DNA of 64,000 bases from Aureimonas fodinaquatilis (GCF_008369445.1 NZ_VTWH01000001.1:930001-994000); one strand, 5' to 3'. Counted from the first letter of the stretch, positions 9,410 to 19,219 are shown. Program-made: numbers and translations. Notes: generated by a model from the letters alone, not told the origin.

Positions 9410-10987
9410 ATGCGTTCACTGGTTCTTATACCCGCCCGCCTTGCCTCCACACGTCTGCCGGACAAGCCTTTGGCCGATATTGCGGGCAAACCGATGATCG
9501 TGCGTGTGGCCGAGCGCGCCACCGCGGCTGAGGTGGGCCGTGTGGTTGTTGCCACAGATTCGCCGGAGATTTTGAAGGCGGTAACCGAGGCCGGCTTTGA
9601 GGCTGTACTGACCGGCAGCGGGCATCCATCCGGGTCAGACCGGGTGTTCGAGGCGCTCAATATCATCGATCCGCAGCGCGAATATGATACGATTGTGAAC
9701 GTGCAGGGCGATCTCCCGGCCATCGAGCCGGAGGCAGTGCGTGCAGTTTTGCGACCACTTGAAGATCCGGGATGCGATATAGCAACCGTTGCCGTGGCTT
9801 TTGAAGGCGGCAGCGACGCCAAAAACCCCAATGTTGTCAAACTGGTCGGATCGAGAATCAGTTCAAGCCGCCTGCGCGCTCTCTACTTCACCAGAGCCAG
9901 CGCACCATCTGGCGCCGGGCCGCTTTACCACCATGTCGGCATTTACGCTTATCGCCGTGCCGCGCTGGAGCGGTTTGTGGCGCTGGGTGCCTCGCCGCTG
10001 GAACAGCGCGAAAGCCTTGAACAGTTGCGCGCGCTTGAGGCTGGCATGCGAATCGACGCTGAGCTGGTGGACACGGTGCCTTTGGGAGTGGATACGCCTG
10101 CGCAGTTGGAAGAGGCGAGGGCACTTTACATTCCCGCGGGCGGCACCAACCGCATTTCATTCCAGGGAGAGCCGGGGGCAAACTCCGACACCGCATGCCG
10201 CAGCATGTACCCCCATATGAAACCTCTGCCATGTGACACGTTCGAGGAAGCGTTCAGCGCTGTCATCAAGGGTGACGCCGATCTGGCGATGATTCCGATT
10301 GAAAACACCATTGCCGGACGAGTGGCTGATATTCACCATCTGCTGCCGATTTCCGATCTGCGCATCGTGGCCGAATTTTTCCTGCCGATTCGATTTCAGT
10401 TGATGGCCAAGCCTGGCACGCGGCTGGAAGATATTCGTGAAGTGCACAGCCACATTCACGCTTTGGGCCAGTGCCGTGGAATTCTGCGGGCCAATGGTTG
10501 GCGTGGTGTCGTTTCAGCCGACACGGCGGGCGCGGCGCGAATCGTTTCTGAAATGCCGGAGCGCCATGTTGCGGCTTTTGCGCCGCGGCTGGCAGCAGAG
10601 CTTTACGGCCTGGAGATACTGGCGGAAAATGTCGAGGATGCCGAGCACAACACCACCCGTTTTGTGATCCTGTCTCGCAAGGGCAAGGAAGAGCGGGCGC
10701 TGTGGGCGCCGCACGGCCCGCAGGTGCTGACAACATTCCTGTTTGAAGTGCGCAACATTCCAGCCGCGCTTTACAAAGCGATGGGCGGTTTTGCCACCAA
10801 TGGCATCAACATGACCAAACTGGAAAGCTACCAACTGGGCGGCGCATTCACCGCCACCCAGTTTTATGCCGACATTGAGGGGCACCCTGATGATGAGGGC
10901 GTTGCCCATGCTCTGGAAGAGCTGGGCTTCTTTACCAAACGGCTGACCATTCTGGGCGTGTACCCTGCCGCCGGAAATCGCCCCTAG
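9410..10987 (+). CDS. kdsB-pheA: Fused CMP-KDO synthetase / prephenate dehydratase (KdsB-PheA)
   Basis: A single 525-residue reading frame with two complete, normally separate enzymes. Residues 1-240 are KdsB, which activates KDO with CTP for lipopolysaccharide inner core: [15 protein letters not shown] (nucleotide binding), [26 protein letters not shown] and the usual C-terminal end [15 protein letters not shown]. Residues about 246-525 are PheA, which converts prephenate to phenylpyruvate for phenylalanine synthesis: [36 protein letters not shown], the catalytic TTRFVILSR segment, then an ACT domain with [14 protein letters not shown]. The junction (about bases 10130-10147) has neither a stop for kdsB nor a start codon for pheA. 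In related genomes kdsB and pheA are adjacent separate genes. The start at 9410 follows AGGAAAC. Its TAG shares the bases CTAG with the converging nudC stop. Confidence 0.93.
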   Translation: MRSLVLIPARLASTRLPDKPLADIAGKPMIVRVAERATAAEVGRVVVATDSPEILKAVTEAGFEAVLTGSGHPSGSDRVFEALNIIDPQREYDTIVNVQGDLPAIEPEAVRAVLRPLEDPGCDIATVAVAFEGGSDAKNPNVVKLVGSRISSSRLRALYFTRASAPSGAGPLYHHVGIYAYRRAALERFVALGASPLEQRESLEQLRALEAGMRIDAELVDTVPLGVDTPAQLEEARALYIPAGGTNRISFQGEPGANSDTACRSMYPHMKPLPCDTFEEAFSAVIKGDADLAMIPIENTIAGRVADIHHLLPISDLRIVAEFFLPIRFQLMAKPGTRLEDIREVHSHIHALGQCRGILRANGWRGVVSADTAGAARIVSEMPERHVAAFAPRLAAELYGLEILAENVEDAEHNTTRFVILSRKGKEERALWAPHGPQVLTTFLFEVRNIPAALYKAMGGFATNGINMTKLESYQLGGAFTATQFYADIEGHPDDEGVAHALEELGFFTKRLTILGVYPAAGNRP

Positions 10988-11889
10988 GTTTCGGCAAAAT
11001 GACGCAGCAGGTGGAAGGCGATGGCGTGCCGCATCGGCGCGCCAATGCCTTCGGGGTGGCTCTGCGCCAGAATGCTGACAACTTCGTCGCGGGTGAACCA
11101 GCGGCAGTCTTCCAGCTCCTCGCGGTCAAAGCGGATGTCGGTGCTGTGCGCCTCGGCCAGACAGCCAATCATCAATGTGCCGGGAAAAGGCCATGGCTGT
11201 GATGAGTGGTAGCTGACCTTGCCCGTGGCAATTCCCGCTTCCTCCATAACCTCGCGGCGCACGGCCGCTTCCAGCGTTTCACCCGGTTCAACGAAACCGG
11301 CCAGCGCTGAATAGGTGCCGGGGGCGAAATGCGGTTGGCGGCCCATAAGGCATTTGTCGCCCGAATAGACCAGCATGATGACCACCGGGTCGGTGCGCGG
11401 AAAATACAGCTCGTTGCAGCTGGTGCAGCGACGGCGATAGCCACCGCTTTCCGACAGGGTGTGAGAGCCACAGACCCCGCAGAAACGGTTGCGCCTGTGC
11501 CAGTGCAGAAAGTGCTGCGCCTGCGCAAGCTGTGCCTCGGTATCGGCATCCAGCACATGGCGCATGGCGGCGCTGCGCAGCTCCAGCAACAGGCTTTCGG
11601 GCCGGGCCTGCATGGTTTCAGGCAGCCGCGCCGCAATGCGCGGGGCCGTTTCCTGTGCAGTCCAGCCAAGAAGTACACCTTGCTCCGGTTCCGCCCCCAA
11701 AGCGCGGGCCTCAGTCACGGTGAACAAGGGCTGCGGGTTGGCCTCATCTCCCTTGCAGAGCCAGTCGCGCCCGAGAGCCAGATAAACACCTGCCAGCGGA
11801 TTGTTCAGCGCTGTTGTCAGGCTGGTATCCGTTCTCTTCTCACTGTCGCGCAGCAGGAGATTGCCGCAAAAAGCCGGGGAATCGGTCAT
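10984..11889 (-). CDS. nudC: NAD(+) diphosphatase (NudC)
   Basis: A 301-residue Nudix enzyme that cleaves NAD(H) to NMN(H) and AMP, and in some bacteria decaps NAD-RNA. The zinc ribbon is [22 protein letters not shown] (four Cys, about 138-161). It is followed by [13 protein letters not shown] and the complete Nudix box [20 protein letters not shown], then the NudC signature [13 protein letters not shown]. The ATG overlaps the stop of the HIT gene in an ATGA, so the two form one operon. The TAG stop uses the same CTAG as the converging kdsB-pheA stop. Confidence 0.95.
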   Translation of the reverse strand: MTDSPAFCGNLLLRDSEKRTDTSLTTALNNPLAGVYLALGRDWLCKGDEANPQPLFTVTEARALGAEPEQGVLLGWTAQETAPRIAARLPETMQARPESLLLELRSAAMRHVLDADTEAQLAQAQHFLHWHRRNRFCGVCGSHTLSESGGYRRRCTSCNELYFPRTDPVVIMLVYSGDKCLMGRQPHFAPGTYSALAGFVEPGETLEAAVRREVMEEAGIATGKVSYHSSQPWPFPGTLMIGCLAEAHSTDIRFDREELEDCRWFTRDEVVSILAQSHPEGIGAPMRHAIAFHLLRHFAET

Positions 11890-12302
11890 GACGCCAGATC
11901 TTTGCCCAGTATGGACAGCAGGCGCTCAACCTCTTCGGGTTCGTATGGTATGCGCCCCGCAAAACCCCAGACCGGTTCGGGCCATGCCGCATCATTTTTA
12001 TGCCGGGCGACAATGTGCAGGTGAAACTGCGGAACAATGTTGCCCATGCTACCAATGTTCATTTTGTCGGGGGAAAACTGCTTTTGCACAAGCCTGGCCG
12101 TGAAATCTGCTTCCCTGATGAGAATCGCCTGATCCTCTGCGCTCAGGTCTGTCAGTTCGATAATGTCGGGAATTTCTGGCACCAGCATCAGCCATGGCCA
12201 GCGGGAATCATTCATCAGAAAAACCCGGCAAAGCTTCAGCTTGCCGATAAAAAAAGTTCCAGCGGCGAGCTGGCTGTCCAGTTTAAACGCAGCTTTTGAC
12301 AC
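11886..12302 (-). CDS. HIT family (histidine triad) nucleotide-binding protein
   Basis: About 138 residues with the HIT fold. Recognisable parts are LMNDSRWPWLMLVPEIPDIIELTDL and, near the C-terminus, MGNIVPQFHLHIVARHKND followed by AAWPEPVWG, typical of alphaproteobacterial HIT proteins. The triad region reads HLHIVARH rather than the strict HxHxH, as in this subgroup. I chose the GTG at 12302 (SKAAFKLDSQL), which has GGGGGAG eight bases upstream; upstream in-frame sequence looks non-protein-like and runs towards the SRP RNA. It is translationally coupled to nudC. The substrate is unknown. Confidence 0.85.
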   Translation of the reverse strand: MSKAAFKLDSQLAAGTFFIGKLKLCRVFLMNDSRWPWLMLVPEIPDIIELTDLSAEDQAILIREADFTARLVQKQFSPDKMNIGSMGNIVPQFHLHIVARHKNDAAWPEPVWGFAGRIPYEPEEVERLLSILGKDLAS

Positions 12303-12379
12303 TCTGCTTACTCCCCCACCTGTGAGAATCATCATCACCACTGTTGCATTTACACAAAGAGCGGACGATATACACGCTC

Positions 12380-12476
12380 GGGAGGTTGGTGGTGGACGTA
12401 CCACTCGCCAACCGGGTCAGGTCCGGAAGGAAGCAGCCCCAACGAGTTCAGGCGCGGGTCATCGTGCCAGCCTCCC
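12380..12476 (+). ncRNA. ffs: Signal recognition particle RNA, small bacterial (4.5S) type
   Basis: The hallmark SRP domain IV loop is present: GGGTCAGGTCCGGAAGGAAG then CAGCC at about 12415-12438. The ends GGGAGGTTGG (12380-12389) and CCAGCCTCCC (12467-12476) pair to close a long hairpin of about 97 nt. A T-run follows at 12480-12484. The RNA binds Ffh to target nascent membrane proteins. The position just upstream of dnaX is the usual one in alphaproteobacteria. Ends are estimated from pairing. Confidence 0.93.
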
Positions 12477-12638
12477 ACCTTTTCCCCAGCTTTCAGTTAA
12501 ATCGGGCCGTATACGCGCCAGCAGGACAAAACGGCTTCACACCCTTGCGGCACTTGCTTTAAAACGGCAGTACGTAAGTTATGGTGTCGCAGCGATGCCG
12601 CCCAACCGCCAATGCGGCACAGGAGCCAGGCACAAACC

Positions 12639-14579
12639 ATGCAGGCAACGGATGACAAAGGACAGGGAGGTCTGGTTCCCTACCGCGTTCTGGCGCGCAA
12701 GTACCGGCCACAATCCTTTGAGGACCTGATTGGTCAGGAGCCAATGGTCCAGACTCTGACCAATGCGTTTGAGGTTGGCAGAATTGCTCAGGCATGGATG
12801 CTGACCGGGGTGCGCGGGGTGGGCAAAACCACCACCGCCCGCATTCTGGCGCGGGCACTGAACTATGAGACCGACACGATCCACCGCCCAAGCATCCATC
12901 TGGAGCAGCCCGGCCTGCATGATCAGGCCATCATGGAAGGCCGGCATGTCGATGTGGTGGAGATGGACGCTGCCTCGCACACCGGCATTGAGGATATCCG
13001 CGAAATTATCGCGCAGGTGCGCTATCGCCCGGTATCAGCCCGTTACAAAGTCTACATCATCGACGAAGTGCATATGCTGTCGACGCAGGCATTCAATGGC
13101 CTGCTGAAAACGCTGGAAGAGCCGCCGGAGCACGTCAAATTCGTGTTCGCCACAACCGAAATCCGCAAGGTTCCGATCACGGTTTTGTCGCGTTGCCAAC
13201 GCTTTGACCTGCGCCGGGTGGAAGCGGGTGAAATGATCCGGCATTTGCGCAAAATTCTGAATGCCGAAAATGTCGAGGCGGATGATGATGCGTTGCGGCT
13301 CCTGGCCCGTGCTTCGGAAGGCTCTGTGCGTGATGCACTGTCACTGACCGATCAGGCCATTGCGCATGGCGCAGGGGTGGTTTCGTTGCAGACGGTGCGT
13401 GATATGCTGGGGCTGGCAGACCGGGCCCGCATCATCGACCTGTTTGAAATGTTGATGCGGGGCGAGGTAACTGCCTCGCTGACCGAGCTTCGTGCGCAGT
13501 ACAATGCCGGGGCCGACCCTCTGGTCGTGCTGGCCGATCTGGCAGATTTTACCCATCTTGTTACGTCCCTGCGCTTTGTGCCGGAATCAGCAGAAGATGG
13601 CACGCTTGCACCGGATGAGGCAGAACGCGGCCGGGCGCTTGCATCCAGCCTGTCAGTCAGAACCCTGTCTCAGGTCTGGCAGATGTTGTTGAAAGCGGTG
13701 GAGGAAACCCGCATGGCGGCATCTCCGCGTCAGGCGGCGGAAATGGCGTTGATTCGCATCGCCCATGCTTCCACGCTGCCATCACCGGATGATCTGCTGC
13801 GAATTTTACAGCAGGGTGGAAATGTTGCCCTGCCACAGCCACCGGCAACGCCAACGACCCCGGCATCCTCGGGGGCACCCGCCGGCACCTCTGCACCGCC
13901 ACCGGCGGTCAGTGTTGGAACGGAGGCACCTGCGAGTGGTGGGCAGATGGCTGCACCGCGCGCTTTGGGCGGGCGCGGTGCTCTGGGCATTCATCTGGTT
14001 GCGCATGAGGTGCAGCCAACGCCCTCTGCGCAGGCCAACGCGCTGCCCGAAGTGGCGTTGGGCAGTCTGGAAGATCTGGATGCGCTGGCCGAAAAAATGC
14101 GGGATTCCCGCATGCGCTTGTGGATACGCCGCTATTTGCGGCCAGTGAAGATCGAGGCAGGGCGCCTTGAGATCGGGTTTGCCGATGGTGCACCACCCAG
14201 CCTTGCGGGGGATTTGCATCGCAAGCTTCTTGAATGGACGGGCAGGCGCTGGACCGTTTCCGTGGCAACAGCGCAGGTGGAAAGCCCTACGCTGGAGGAA
14301 AAGGCTGAAAAGCGTCGCGAGGCTCTGTTTGCCGAAGCCAATGCCGACCCTGATGTGGCGCTTCTGCTGAAGGCATTTCCCGGTGCGCGCGTAGCGCATG
14401 TTCGACTGCGCGATGATGCCGCAGAAAAAGAGCCGGATGATGTGCCTGTGGACGAGGCAGAGGCCAAAGACATTGATATGGGTGACGCGTTTGACGAGAC
14501 GGGGTCGCTTGACAATATCAGCAATGATGACGACCTGCCGGTCTACACAGACCCGGACAGCGAAGATGAAGAGGATTGA
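12639..14579 (+). CDS. dnaX: DNA polymerase III subunit gamma/tau
   Basis: A 646-residue clamp-loader ATPase of the replisome. The AAA+ domain has Walker A GVRGVGKTTTAR (about 50-61), Walker B VYIIDEVHML, and sensor regions FATTEIRKVP and LSRCQRFDLRR. The segment where E. coli DnaX has its zinc-binding cysteines reads RPSIHLEQPGLHDQAIMEGR, with no cysteine. A Pro/Ala-rich linker (about 395-450) leads to the tau-type C-terminus with an acidic end. I chose ATG 12639 (MQATDDKGQGG), after an AGG-containing site; an in-frame ATG at 12612 adds nine residues. It is followed by ybaB and recR in the conserved recombination/replication cluster. Confidence 0.95.
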   Translation: MQATDDKGQGGLVPYRVLARKYRPQSFEDLIGQEPMVQTLTNAFEVGRIAQAWMLTGVRGVGKTTTARILARALNYETDTIHRPSIHLEQPGLHDQAIMEGRHVDVVEMDAASHTGIEDIREIIAQVRYRPVSARYKVYIIDEVHMLSTQAFNGLLKTLEEPPEHVKFVFATTEIRKVPITVLSRCQRFDLRRVEAGEMIRHLRKILNAENVEADDDALRLLARASEGSVRDALSLTDQAIAHGAGVVSLQTVRDMLGLADRARIIDLFEMLMRGEVTASLTELRAQYNAGADPLVVLADLADFTHLVTSLRFVPESAEDGTLAPDEAERGRALASSLSVRTLSQVWQMLLKAVEETRMAASPRQAAEMALIRIAHASTLPSPDDLLRILQQGGNVALPQPPATPTTPASSGAPAGTSAPPPAVSVGTEAPASGGQMAAPRALGGRGALGIHLVAHEVQPTPSAQANALPEVALGSLEDLDALAEKMRDSRMRLWIRRYLRPVKIEAGRLEIGFADGAPPSLAGDLHRKLLEWTGRRWTVSVATAQVESPTLEEKAEKRREALFAEANADPDVALLLKAFPGARVAHVRLRDDAAEKEPDDVPVDEAEAKDIDMGDAFDETGSLDNISNDDDLPVYTDPDSEDEED

Positions 14580-14582
14580 GCC

Positions 14583-14906
14583 GTGAAAGACCTGATGGGA
14601 ATTATGAAGCAGGCCAAGGCGATGCAGGAAAAAATGCAGAACCTGCAAGCCGAGATCGAATTGGCAGAGGCAAGCGGTCAGGCTGGTGGTGGTCTTGTTT
14701 CCGTGTCTTTGCGCGGACAGGGCGATCTGGTTGGCATCAGCATCGACCCATCGCTGATGGTTGCTGATGAAAAGGAAATTCTGGAAGATCTGATTGTTGC
14801 GGCGTATGCCGATGGTCGGCGCAAGCTTGGCCAGATCATTCAGGAAAAGACGCAGGAACTGACCGCTGGCATGAATTTGCCGGATGGCCTGAAGCTGCCA
14901 TTCTAA
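14583..14906 (+). CDS. ybaB: YbaB/EbfC family nucleoid-associated protein
   Basis: A 107-residue protein with the family core [20 protein letters not shown], a Gly-rich turn ([18 protein letters not shown]), ISIDPSLM and [19 protein letters not shown]. Family members form dimers that bind DNA around the nucleoid. The start is a GTG at 14583, only 3 bases after the dnaX stop, so it is co-translated with dnaX. recR follows 16 bases later, the standard dnaX-ybaB-recR arrangement. Confidence 0.93.
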   Translation: MKDLMGIMKQAKAMQEKMQNLQAEIELAEASGQAGGGLVSVSLRGQGDLVGISIDPSLMVADEKEILEDLIVAAYADGRRKLGQIIQEKTQELTAGMNLPDGLKLPF

Positions 14907-14922
14907 AGCGGGCACGCAGTTT

Positions 14923-15528
14923 ATGGTAAAATCGATAGCCGGGCCGGAAATTGAAAGGCTGATACAGCTTCTGGCCAAGCTTCCAGGGCTTGGTCCGCGC
15001 TCTGCCCGGCGCGCAGCCTTGCATCTGGTCAAACGTCGCGACCAGTTGCTGACGCCGCTGGCAAGTGCCATGGCAGAAGCTGTCGAAAAGGTGGTGGAGT
15101 GTTCGTGCTGCGGCAATATCGACACGCGCAACCCCTGCACAATCTGTGTCGACACCGCACGGGATCATTCCATTGTCGTTGTGGTGGAAGATGTGTCAGA
15201 TCTTTGGGCGCTGGAGCGCGCCAAGGCGCTTAACGCGGCCTACCATGTGCTGGGCGGCGTTCTGTCGCCGCTGGAGGGCGTGGGGCCGGATGACCTGACG
15301 ATTGACCAGCTGGTGGCGCGTGTGTCGCAAGGCGACGTGGCAGAGGTCATTATTGCGGTCAACGCCACGGTAGAGGGGCAGACCACGGCCCATTACATGA
15401 CAGATCAGCTTGAGGGCTTTTCCGTCAAAATTACGCGTCTGGCCCATGGCGTGCCCGTGGGCGGCGAACTGGACTATCTGGACGAAGGCACATTGTCGGC
15501 GGCCATGCGGTCACGGACGGTATTTTAG
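14923..15528 (+). CDS. recR: Recombination protein RecR
   Basis: A 201-residue RecF-pathway protein that, with RecO, loads RecA onto gapped DNA. It has the N-terminal helix-hairpin-helix ([20 protein letters not shown]), the four-cysteine zinc finger ([16 protein letters not shown]) and a Toprim domain ([14 protein letters not shown]) with the usual end [19 protein letters not shown]. Length is normal. It is the third gene of the dnaX-ybaB-recR operon and converges on a lytic transglycosylase gene 5 bases downstream. Confidence 0.96.
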   Translation: MVKSIAGPEIERLIQLLAKLPGLGPRSARRAALHLVKRRDQLLTPLASAMAEAVEKVVECSCCGNIDTRNPCTICVDTARDHSIVVVVEDVSDLWALERAKALNAAYHVLGGVLSPLEGVGPDDLTIDQLVARVSQGDVAEVIIAVNATVEGQTTAHYMTDQLEGFSVKITRLAHGVPVGGELDYLDEGTLSAAMRSRTVF

Positions 15529-15533
15529 CCAGC

Positions 15534-16508
15534 CTAGTTGCGGATGTTGAAACTGTTGGCCGATTGCGGAATCGGCACATGGCTGAAGCTCTGCATGGCG
15601 GCAGATGCTGCCGTGGCAATTCCGTGTGATGGGTTTGCGCCTTGCGGTGCAGCCGCAGCAACAGGGTGTGTGCCAGGCCGGTGTTCAGGCATCGGCACAG
15701 AGGTTGCAACAACGATGGCCTTTGCTGCCGGGGCAATGGTTTTGCTGGCTGGTGCAAGGGCATTTGTGGTTGTCGTTTGCGCAGCAAGTACAGGCTTGGC
15801 CACGGCGGCAACGCGTGTTTCCTGAACCTCAGGCTTTGCAGGTGCGGCCGCCTTTGCCACGCGTGAGGATTTTCCGCTGTTCACCGTGCCGCTGTTAATC
15901 GCGGCCATATGCCGTTTGACATTGGAGCAATAGGTTCGCGCTGACTGAGTCATTGTGGTGGCGCGGTGGCCGCCCTTGTATTTCATGGACGCATTGCAGA
16001 TGTCCTGCCCGCCTTGCTCCCAGGCTCCGGCCAGATATTTCATGCCGTAGCGCAAATTGGTTTCCGGGTCGAACAACGCTGAATCCGGGCCACTGAAACC
16101 CATGCTGCGTGCTGTTGCCGGTTTGATCTGTGACAGGCCGTAAACGCCTCGTCCCTTTGCATCCGGATTGTAGCGGCTTTCAACATGCACAACGGCGTAA
16201 GCCAGTTCGCGCGGAATGTTGTTGGCGTCCGCAGCGCGGGCAATCATCTGGTCGATTTCACGGCTGCCCGAAATGCTGCCTGACTGGGCCGTTTTGCCCT
16301 TGGCCTTTGCATTCTCTTCCAGCGAAGCAACTTCTGTTTGTGCGTCGGCGCTGTCCGCGCCGATTTCTGCCACGCCGAGCAAGCCGCCCTGGCTGGCAAC
16401 GCAACCGCTTAAAACCAGTGGAAACAAAACCGCAGTCAGGGCAACGGCCCTCAGGCGCAAACGGGATTGAGCGCGCGAGGCGATGAGGCTTCCCTGAAAC
16501 TGGCTCAT
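15534..16508 (-). CDS. Lipoprotein lytic transglycosylase, SLT domain, with long C-terminal tail
   Basis: About 324 residues. The start at 16508 (MSQFQGSLIASRAQSRLRLR) has GGGGA nine bases upstream and gives a lipoprotein leader ending in the lipobox LSGC; an upstream in-frame ATG would add 33 residues without benefit. The SLT domain has the catalytic Glu in AYAVVHVESRYNPDA, then GVYGLSQIKPATARSMGF and LRYGMKYLAGAWEQGG. Such enzymes cleave murein glycan strands to 1,6-anhydro products. After the domain come about 130 residues rich in Ala, Pro and Lys with no recognisable fold, possibly a cell-wall spacer. The specific biological role is not shown. Confidence 0.88.
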   Translation of the reverse strand: MSQFQGSLIASRAQSRLRLRAVALTAVLFPLVLSGCVASQGGLLGVAEIGADSADAQTEVASLEENAKAKGKTAQSGSISGSREIDQMIARAADANNIPRELAYAVVHVESRYNPDAKGRGVYGLSQIKPATARSMGFSGPDSALFDPETNLRYGMKYLAGAWEQGGQDICNASMKYKGGHRATTMTQSARTYCSNVKRHMAAINSGTVNSGKSSRVAKAAAPAKPEVQETRVAAVAKPVLAAQTTTTNALAPASKTIAPAAKAIVVATSVPMPEHRPGTHPVAAAAPQGANPSHGIATAASAAMQSFSHVPIPQSANSFNIRN

Positions 16509-16682
16509 GCAAACTGTCCCCGCACTGTTTCCCTCATGCATCGCTTTCCGGTGAGAAACGGGCCAAAAAATGGCGAAAAAGCAAATAAATGTGGCTCCAC
16601 GTAGCAAAACTGACCGTCAAAGGCAAAAACACGCAGAAACATTGCCGTTGCGAGCCGCTGAAACGCCGTTTATTGGACGTGC

Positions 16683-17870
16683 ATGAGCATCTATCCAACT
16701 GACCCTGTTGCCAACCTTGCGGCGCTGATTGCATGCCCTTCCGTGACCCCGCAGGAAGCGGGTTCGCTGACGGTTCTGGAGCAGCAGCTTGCAACTTTGA
16801 GTTTCGAAGTTGAACGGCCGATTTTTTCCGAAGACGGCACGCCGGATGTTGAAAACCTGTTGGCACGCTATGGCTCGGCGGGGCCGCATCTGGCTTTCGC
16901 CGGGCATACGGATGTTGTGCCGCCGGGAGATTTGCAGGACTGGCGCCACCCCCCTTTTGCCGCGGTGGTGGAAAATGGCCGCCTGTTCGGGCGTGGCGCC
17001 GTGGACATGAAGGGCGGCATTGCCTGCTTCGTTGCCGCAGTCGCGCGGTTGCATCAGCGCAACGCCTTGCCACAGGGGCAGATTTCACTGCTGATAACCG
17101 GTGATGAGGAGGGTCCTTCTGTCAACGGAACGGAAAAGCTGCTGGCCTATGCCCTTGCGCAGGGGCAGCAATATGATGCGTGTCTGGTGGGAGAGCCGAC
17201 CAATCCGGATGCACTGGGCGATATGATGAAGATCGGGCGGCGTGGATCGCTGTCCGGCGTGCTGACACTGACCGGGCGTCTGGGCCATGTGGCTTACCCG
17301 CATCTGGCCAGCAATCCGCTGCGCGCCGTTGCCGCTGTGTTGCAGGCTCTGCAGCAAGAGCCGTTGGACAATGGCACGCCGGATTTTCAGCCCAGCAATC
17401 TGGAAGTGACCGGCATTGACACCGGAAACCCGGCGGTCAACGTTATTCCCGCACGGGTGAAGCTGGCATTCAACATCCGCTTCAACGATGTCTGGAACGT
17501 CGCCAGCCTGAAAGGCGAGGTACAGCGCCGCGTTTCAGAGGCACTGGCGTCATCGTCAATATCAGGCGATATTGCGCAGAATCTGGAGTGGCGGGAACGG
17601 GCCGGGGAGGTGTTTTTGACCCGGGATGAGTCGCTGGTGCAATCATTGGCGGGGGCAATTGAGCAGGTGACGGGCCGTCATCCGCAGCTTTCCACCTCTG
17701 GCGGCACCTCTGATGCACGATTTATCAAAAATTACTGTCCGGTTGTAGAATTCGGGCTTGTCGGACAGACCATGCATATGGCCAATGAGTATGTTGCTTT
17801 GTCCGATCTGGAAACACTGACAGCTATCTATGAAACCTTCATCACCGGCTGGTTCGCCACACACGCCTGA
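16683..17870 (+). CDS. dapE: Succinyl-diaminopimelate desuccinylase
   Basis: A 395-residue M20-family dizinc hydrolase that makes LL-diaminopimelate for lysine and peptidoglycan. Motifs are AFAGHTDVVPPGD (zinc His and bridging Asp), GRGAVDMKGG, ITGDEEGPSVNGT (catalytic Glu) and the C-terminal zinc His in GLVGQTMHMANEYV; STSGGTSDARFI is also typical. Length is as expected. It precedes a membrane-protein gene that overlaps its 3' end. The other succinylase-pathway gene, dapD, is at 24.9-25.7 kb. Confidence 0.96.
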   Translation: MSIYPTDPVANLAALIACPSVTPQEAGSLTVLEQQLATLSFEVERPIFSEDGTPDVENLLARYGSAGPHLAFAGHTDVVPPGDLQDWRHPPFAAVVENGRLFGRGAVDMKGGIACFVAAVARLHQRNALPQGQISLLITGDEEGPSVNGTEKLLAYALAQGQQYDACLVGEPTNPDALGDMMKIGRRGSLSGVLTLTGRLGHVAYPHLASNPLRAVAAVLQALQQEPLDNGTPDFQPSNLEVTGIDTGNPAVNVIPARVKLAFNIRFNDVWNVASLKGEVQRRVSEALASSSISGDIAQNLEWRERAGEVFLTRDESLVQSLAGAIEQVTGRHPQLSTSGGTSDARFIKNYCPVVEFGLVGQTMHMANEYVALSDLETLTAIYETFITGWFATHA

Positions 17871-18456
17871 TTTTGTACCCAGTCTGCCGGAGATCATTCG
17901 CTATTTCTCCGGCGTGGTTCTGCTTATGGCTGGCCGCAAAGAGGGCCTTGGCCGGTTTAACCTGACAGCCGATGGATTTTGGGCCTCTTTCAGCGCCATC
18001 ATCGTGGCCCTGCCGCCCATGGCTCTGTCATGGATCGTCTACGAACTGGTAGAAAAGTCAGGACCGGCGGGTGGTGTGTTTGCCTATGCGGCCCATGCCC
18101 TGGCCGATGTGGTCGCATGGATTTTGCCACTGCTCCTTGGCATAATGGCCGCACCGTCCATCGGGTTCGGCAAAAAAATCGGCCAGATGATCATAACACT
18201 GAACTGGGCCGGGGCATTGATATCATGGGCACTGGTGCCATTGTGGTTGTTGATGCTGTTGACGGGTGGCAGCGACCGGCTTTCTGTTCTGGTTCTGCTG
18301 ATCAGCCTTGCGACCTTGTTCCTGACCGCGCGCGTTATTGTGTTCTCGACCGGGGTGGATTACCTCGTTGCCACGGGCATCACGGTGCTCCTGGTGGTGA
18401 TCTCGCTGCTGACTTATGCCGCTGTAACCGATCTGACCGGAGTTCAGCTTCTCTAG
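17830..18456 (+). CDS. Membrane protein of unknown function next to dapE
   Basis: About 208 residues with five or six hydrophobic segments (for example ASFSAIIVALPPMALSWIVY, DVVAWILPLLLGIMAA, WAGALISWALVPLWLLMLL, LVLLISLATLFLTARVIVF and VATGITVLLVVISLLTYAA). No catalytic motif is visible. The opening IIRYFSGVVLLMAGRKEGLG resembles conserved rhizobial proteins encoded between dapE and truA. The drawn ATG overlaps dapE by 41 bases; a shorter start is possible, since the first 17 residues look unstructured. It converges on truA. Confidence 0.75.
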   Translation: MKPSSPAGSPHTPDFVPSLPEIIRYFSGVVLLMAGRKEGLGRFNLTADGFWASFSAIIVALPPMALSWIVYELVEKSGPAGGVFAYAAHALADVVAWILPLLLGIMAAPSIGFGKKIGQMIITLNWAGALISWALVPLWLLMLLTGGSDRLSVLVLLISLATLFLTARVIVFSTGVDYLVATGITVLLVVISLLTYAAVTDLTGVQLL

Positions 18457-18463
18457 GTCTGGC

Positions 18464-19219
18464 TCAGTCTATCTCGTCGTAATCCACACGCTCCAGATAC
18501 AGGCCATCCGGCGGCGCAACCGGCCCGCAGTGCTTGCGGTCCCGCGCTTCCAGCGCGCGCATCAAATCATCTTCGCTCCACCGATGCTCGCCCACCAGCT
18601 TGAGCGACCCCGCCAGTGAACGGATCTGGTTGTGCAGGAAGGATTGTGCAGAAGCGTGAATGTGCACTTCGTCGCCCCAGCCACGCACAACATCCAGCCG
18701 TTCCATGGTGCGCACCGGGTTTTTTGCCTGGCAGTGGGTGGAACGAAAGGTGGTGAAGTCATGTGTGCCAAGCAGCAGCTTGGCGGCCTTGTCCATCGCC
18801 TCGACATCCAGCGGTTTCCAGACCCACCAGACCTGGCCTTTCAGGATCGTTGGCGGTGGACGTCGGTTCAATATCCGATACAGATAGTGGCGCTTGCGAG
18901 CCGAGAAGCGGGCATCAAACGTGTCCGGTACCTGCTCAGCCCGCAAAATCGTAGCGCCGCCTTCTTCCCGCAGATAGGCATTCAGCGCATCACGCACGGT
19001 GTTGACCGGCCAGTTGCGCGCCAGATCCACATGGGCAACCTGTCCTGTGGCATGCACTCCGGCGTCCGTGCGGCCCGCGCCGAACAAGGTCACCCGTTCG
19101 CCACAGAATGTTTCCAGCGCATCCTCGATGATTTCCTGAACAGAAATGCCGTTGATCTGGCGCTGCCAGCCAACATAGTCGCGGCCATTATATTCTATGG
19201 TCAGACGAAAACGCGGCAT
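18464..19219 (-). CDS. truA: tRNA pseudouridine(38-40) synthase
   Basis: A 251-residue TruA that isomerises uridines at positions 38-40 of the tRNA anticodon arm. The catalytic Asp lies in [17 protein letters not shown]. Also present are [12 protein letters not shown] at the N-terminus, [32 protein letters not shown] and [16 protein letters not shown]. Its ATG overlaps the fmt stop by one base, so def-fmt-truA is one minus-strand operon. Confidence 0.96.
   Translation of the reverse strand: MPRFRLTIEYNGRDYVGWQRQINGISVQEIIEDALETFCGERVTLFGAGRTDAGVHATGQVAHVDLARNWPVNTVRDALNAYLREEGGATILRAEQVPDTFDARFSARKRHYLYRILNRRPPPTILKGQVWWVWKPLDVEAMDKAAKLLLGTHDFTTFRSTHCQAKNPVRTMERLDVVRGWGDEVHIHASAQSFLHNQIRSLAGSLKLVGEHRWSEDDLMRALEARDRKHCGPVAPPDGLYLERVDYDEID

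Noticed and set aside
13806-15155. 449-codon open frame on the minus strand
   Set aside because: It runs antisense across dnaX, ybaB and recR, which are all certain, so it is a shadow.
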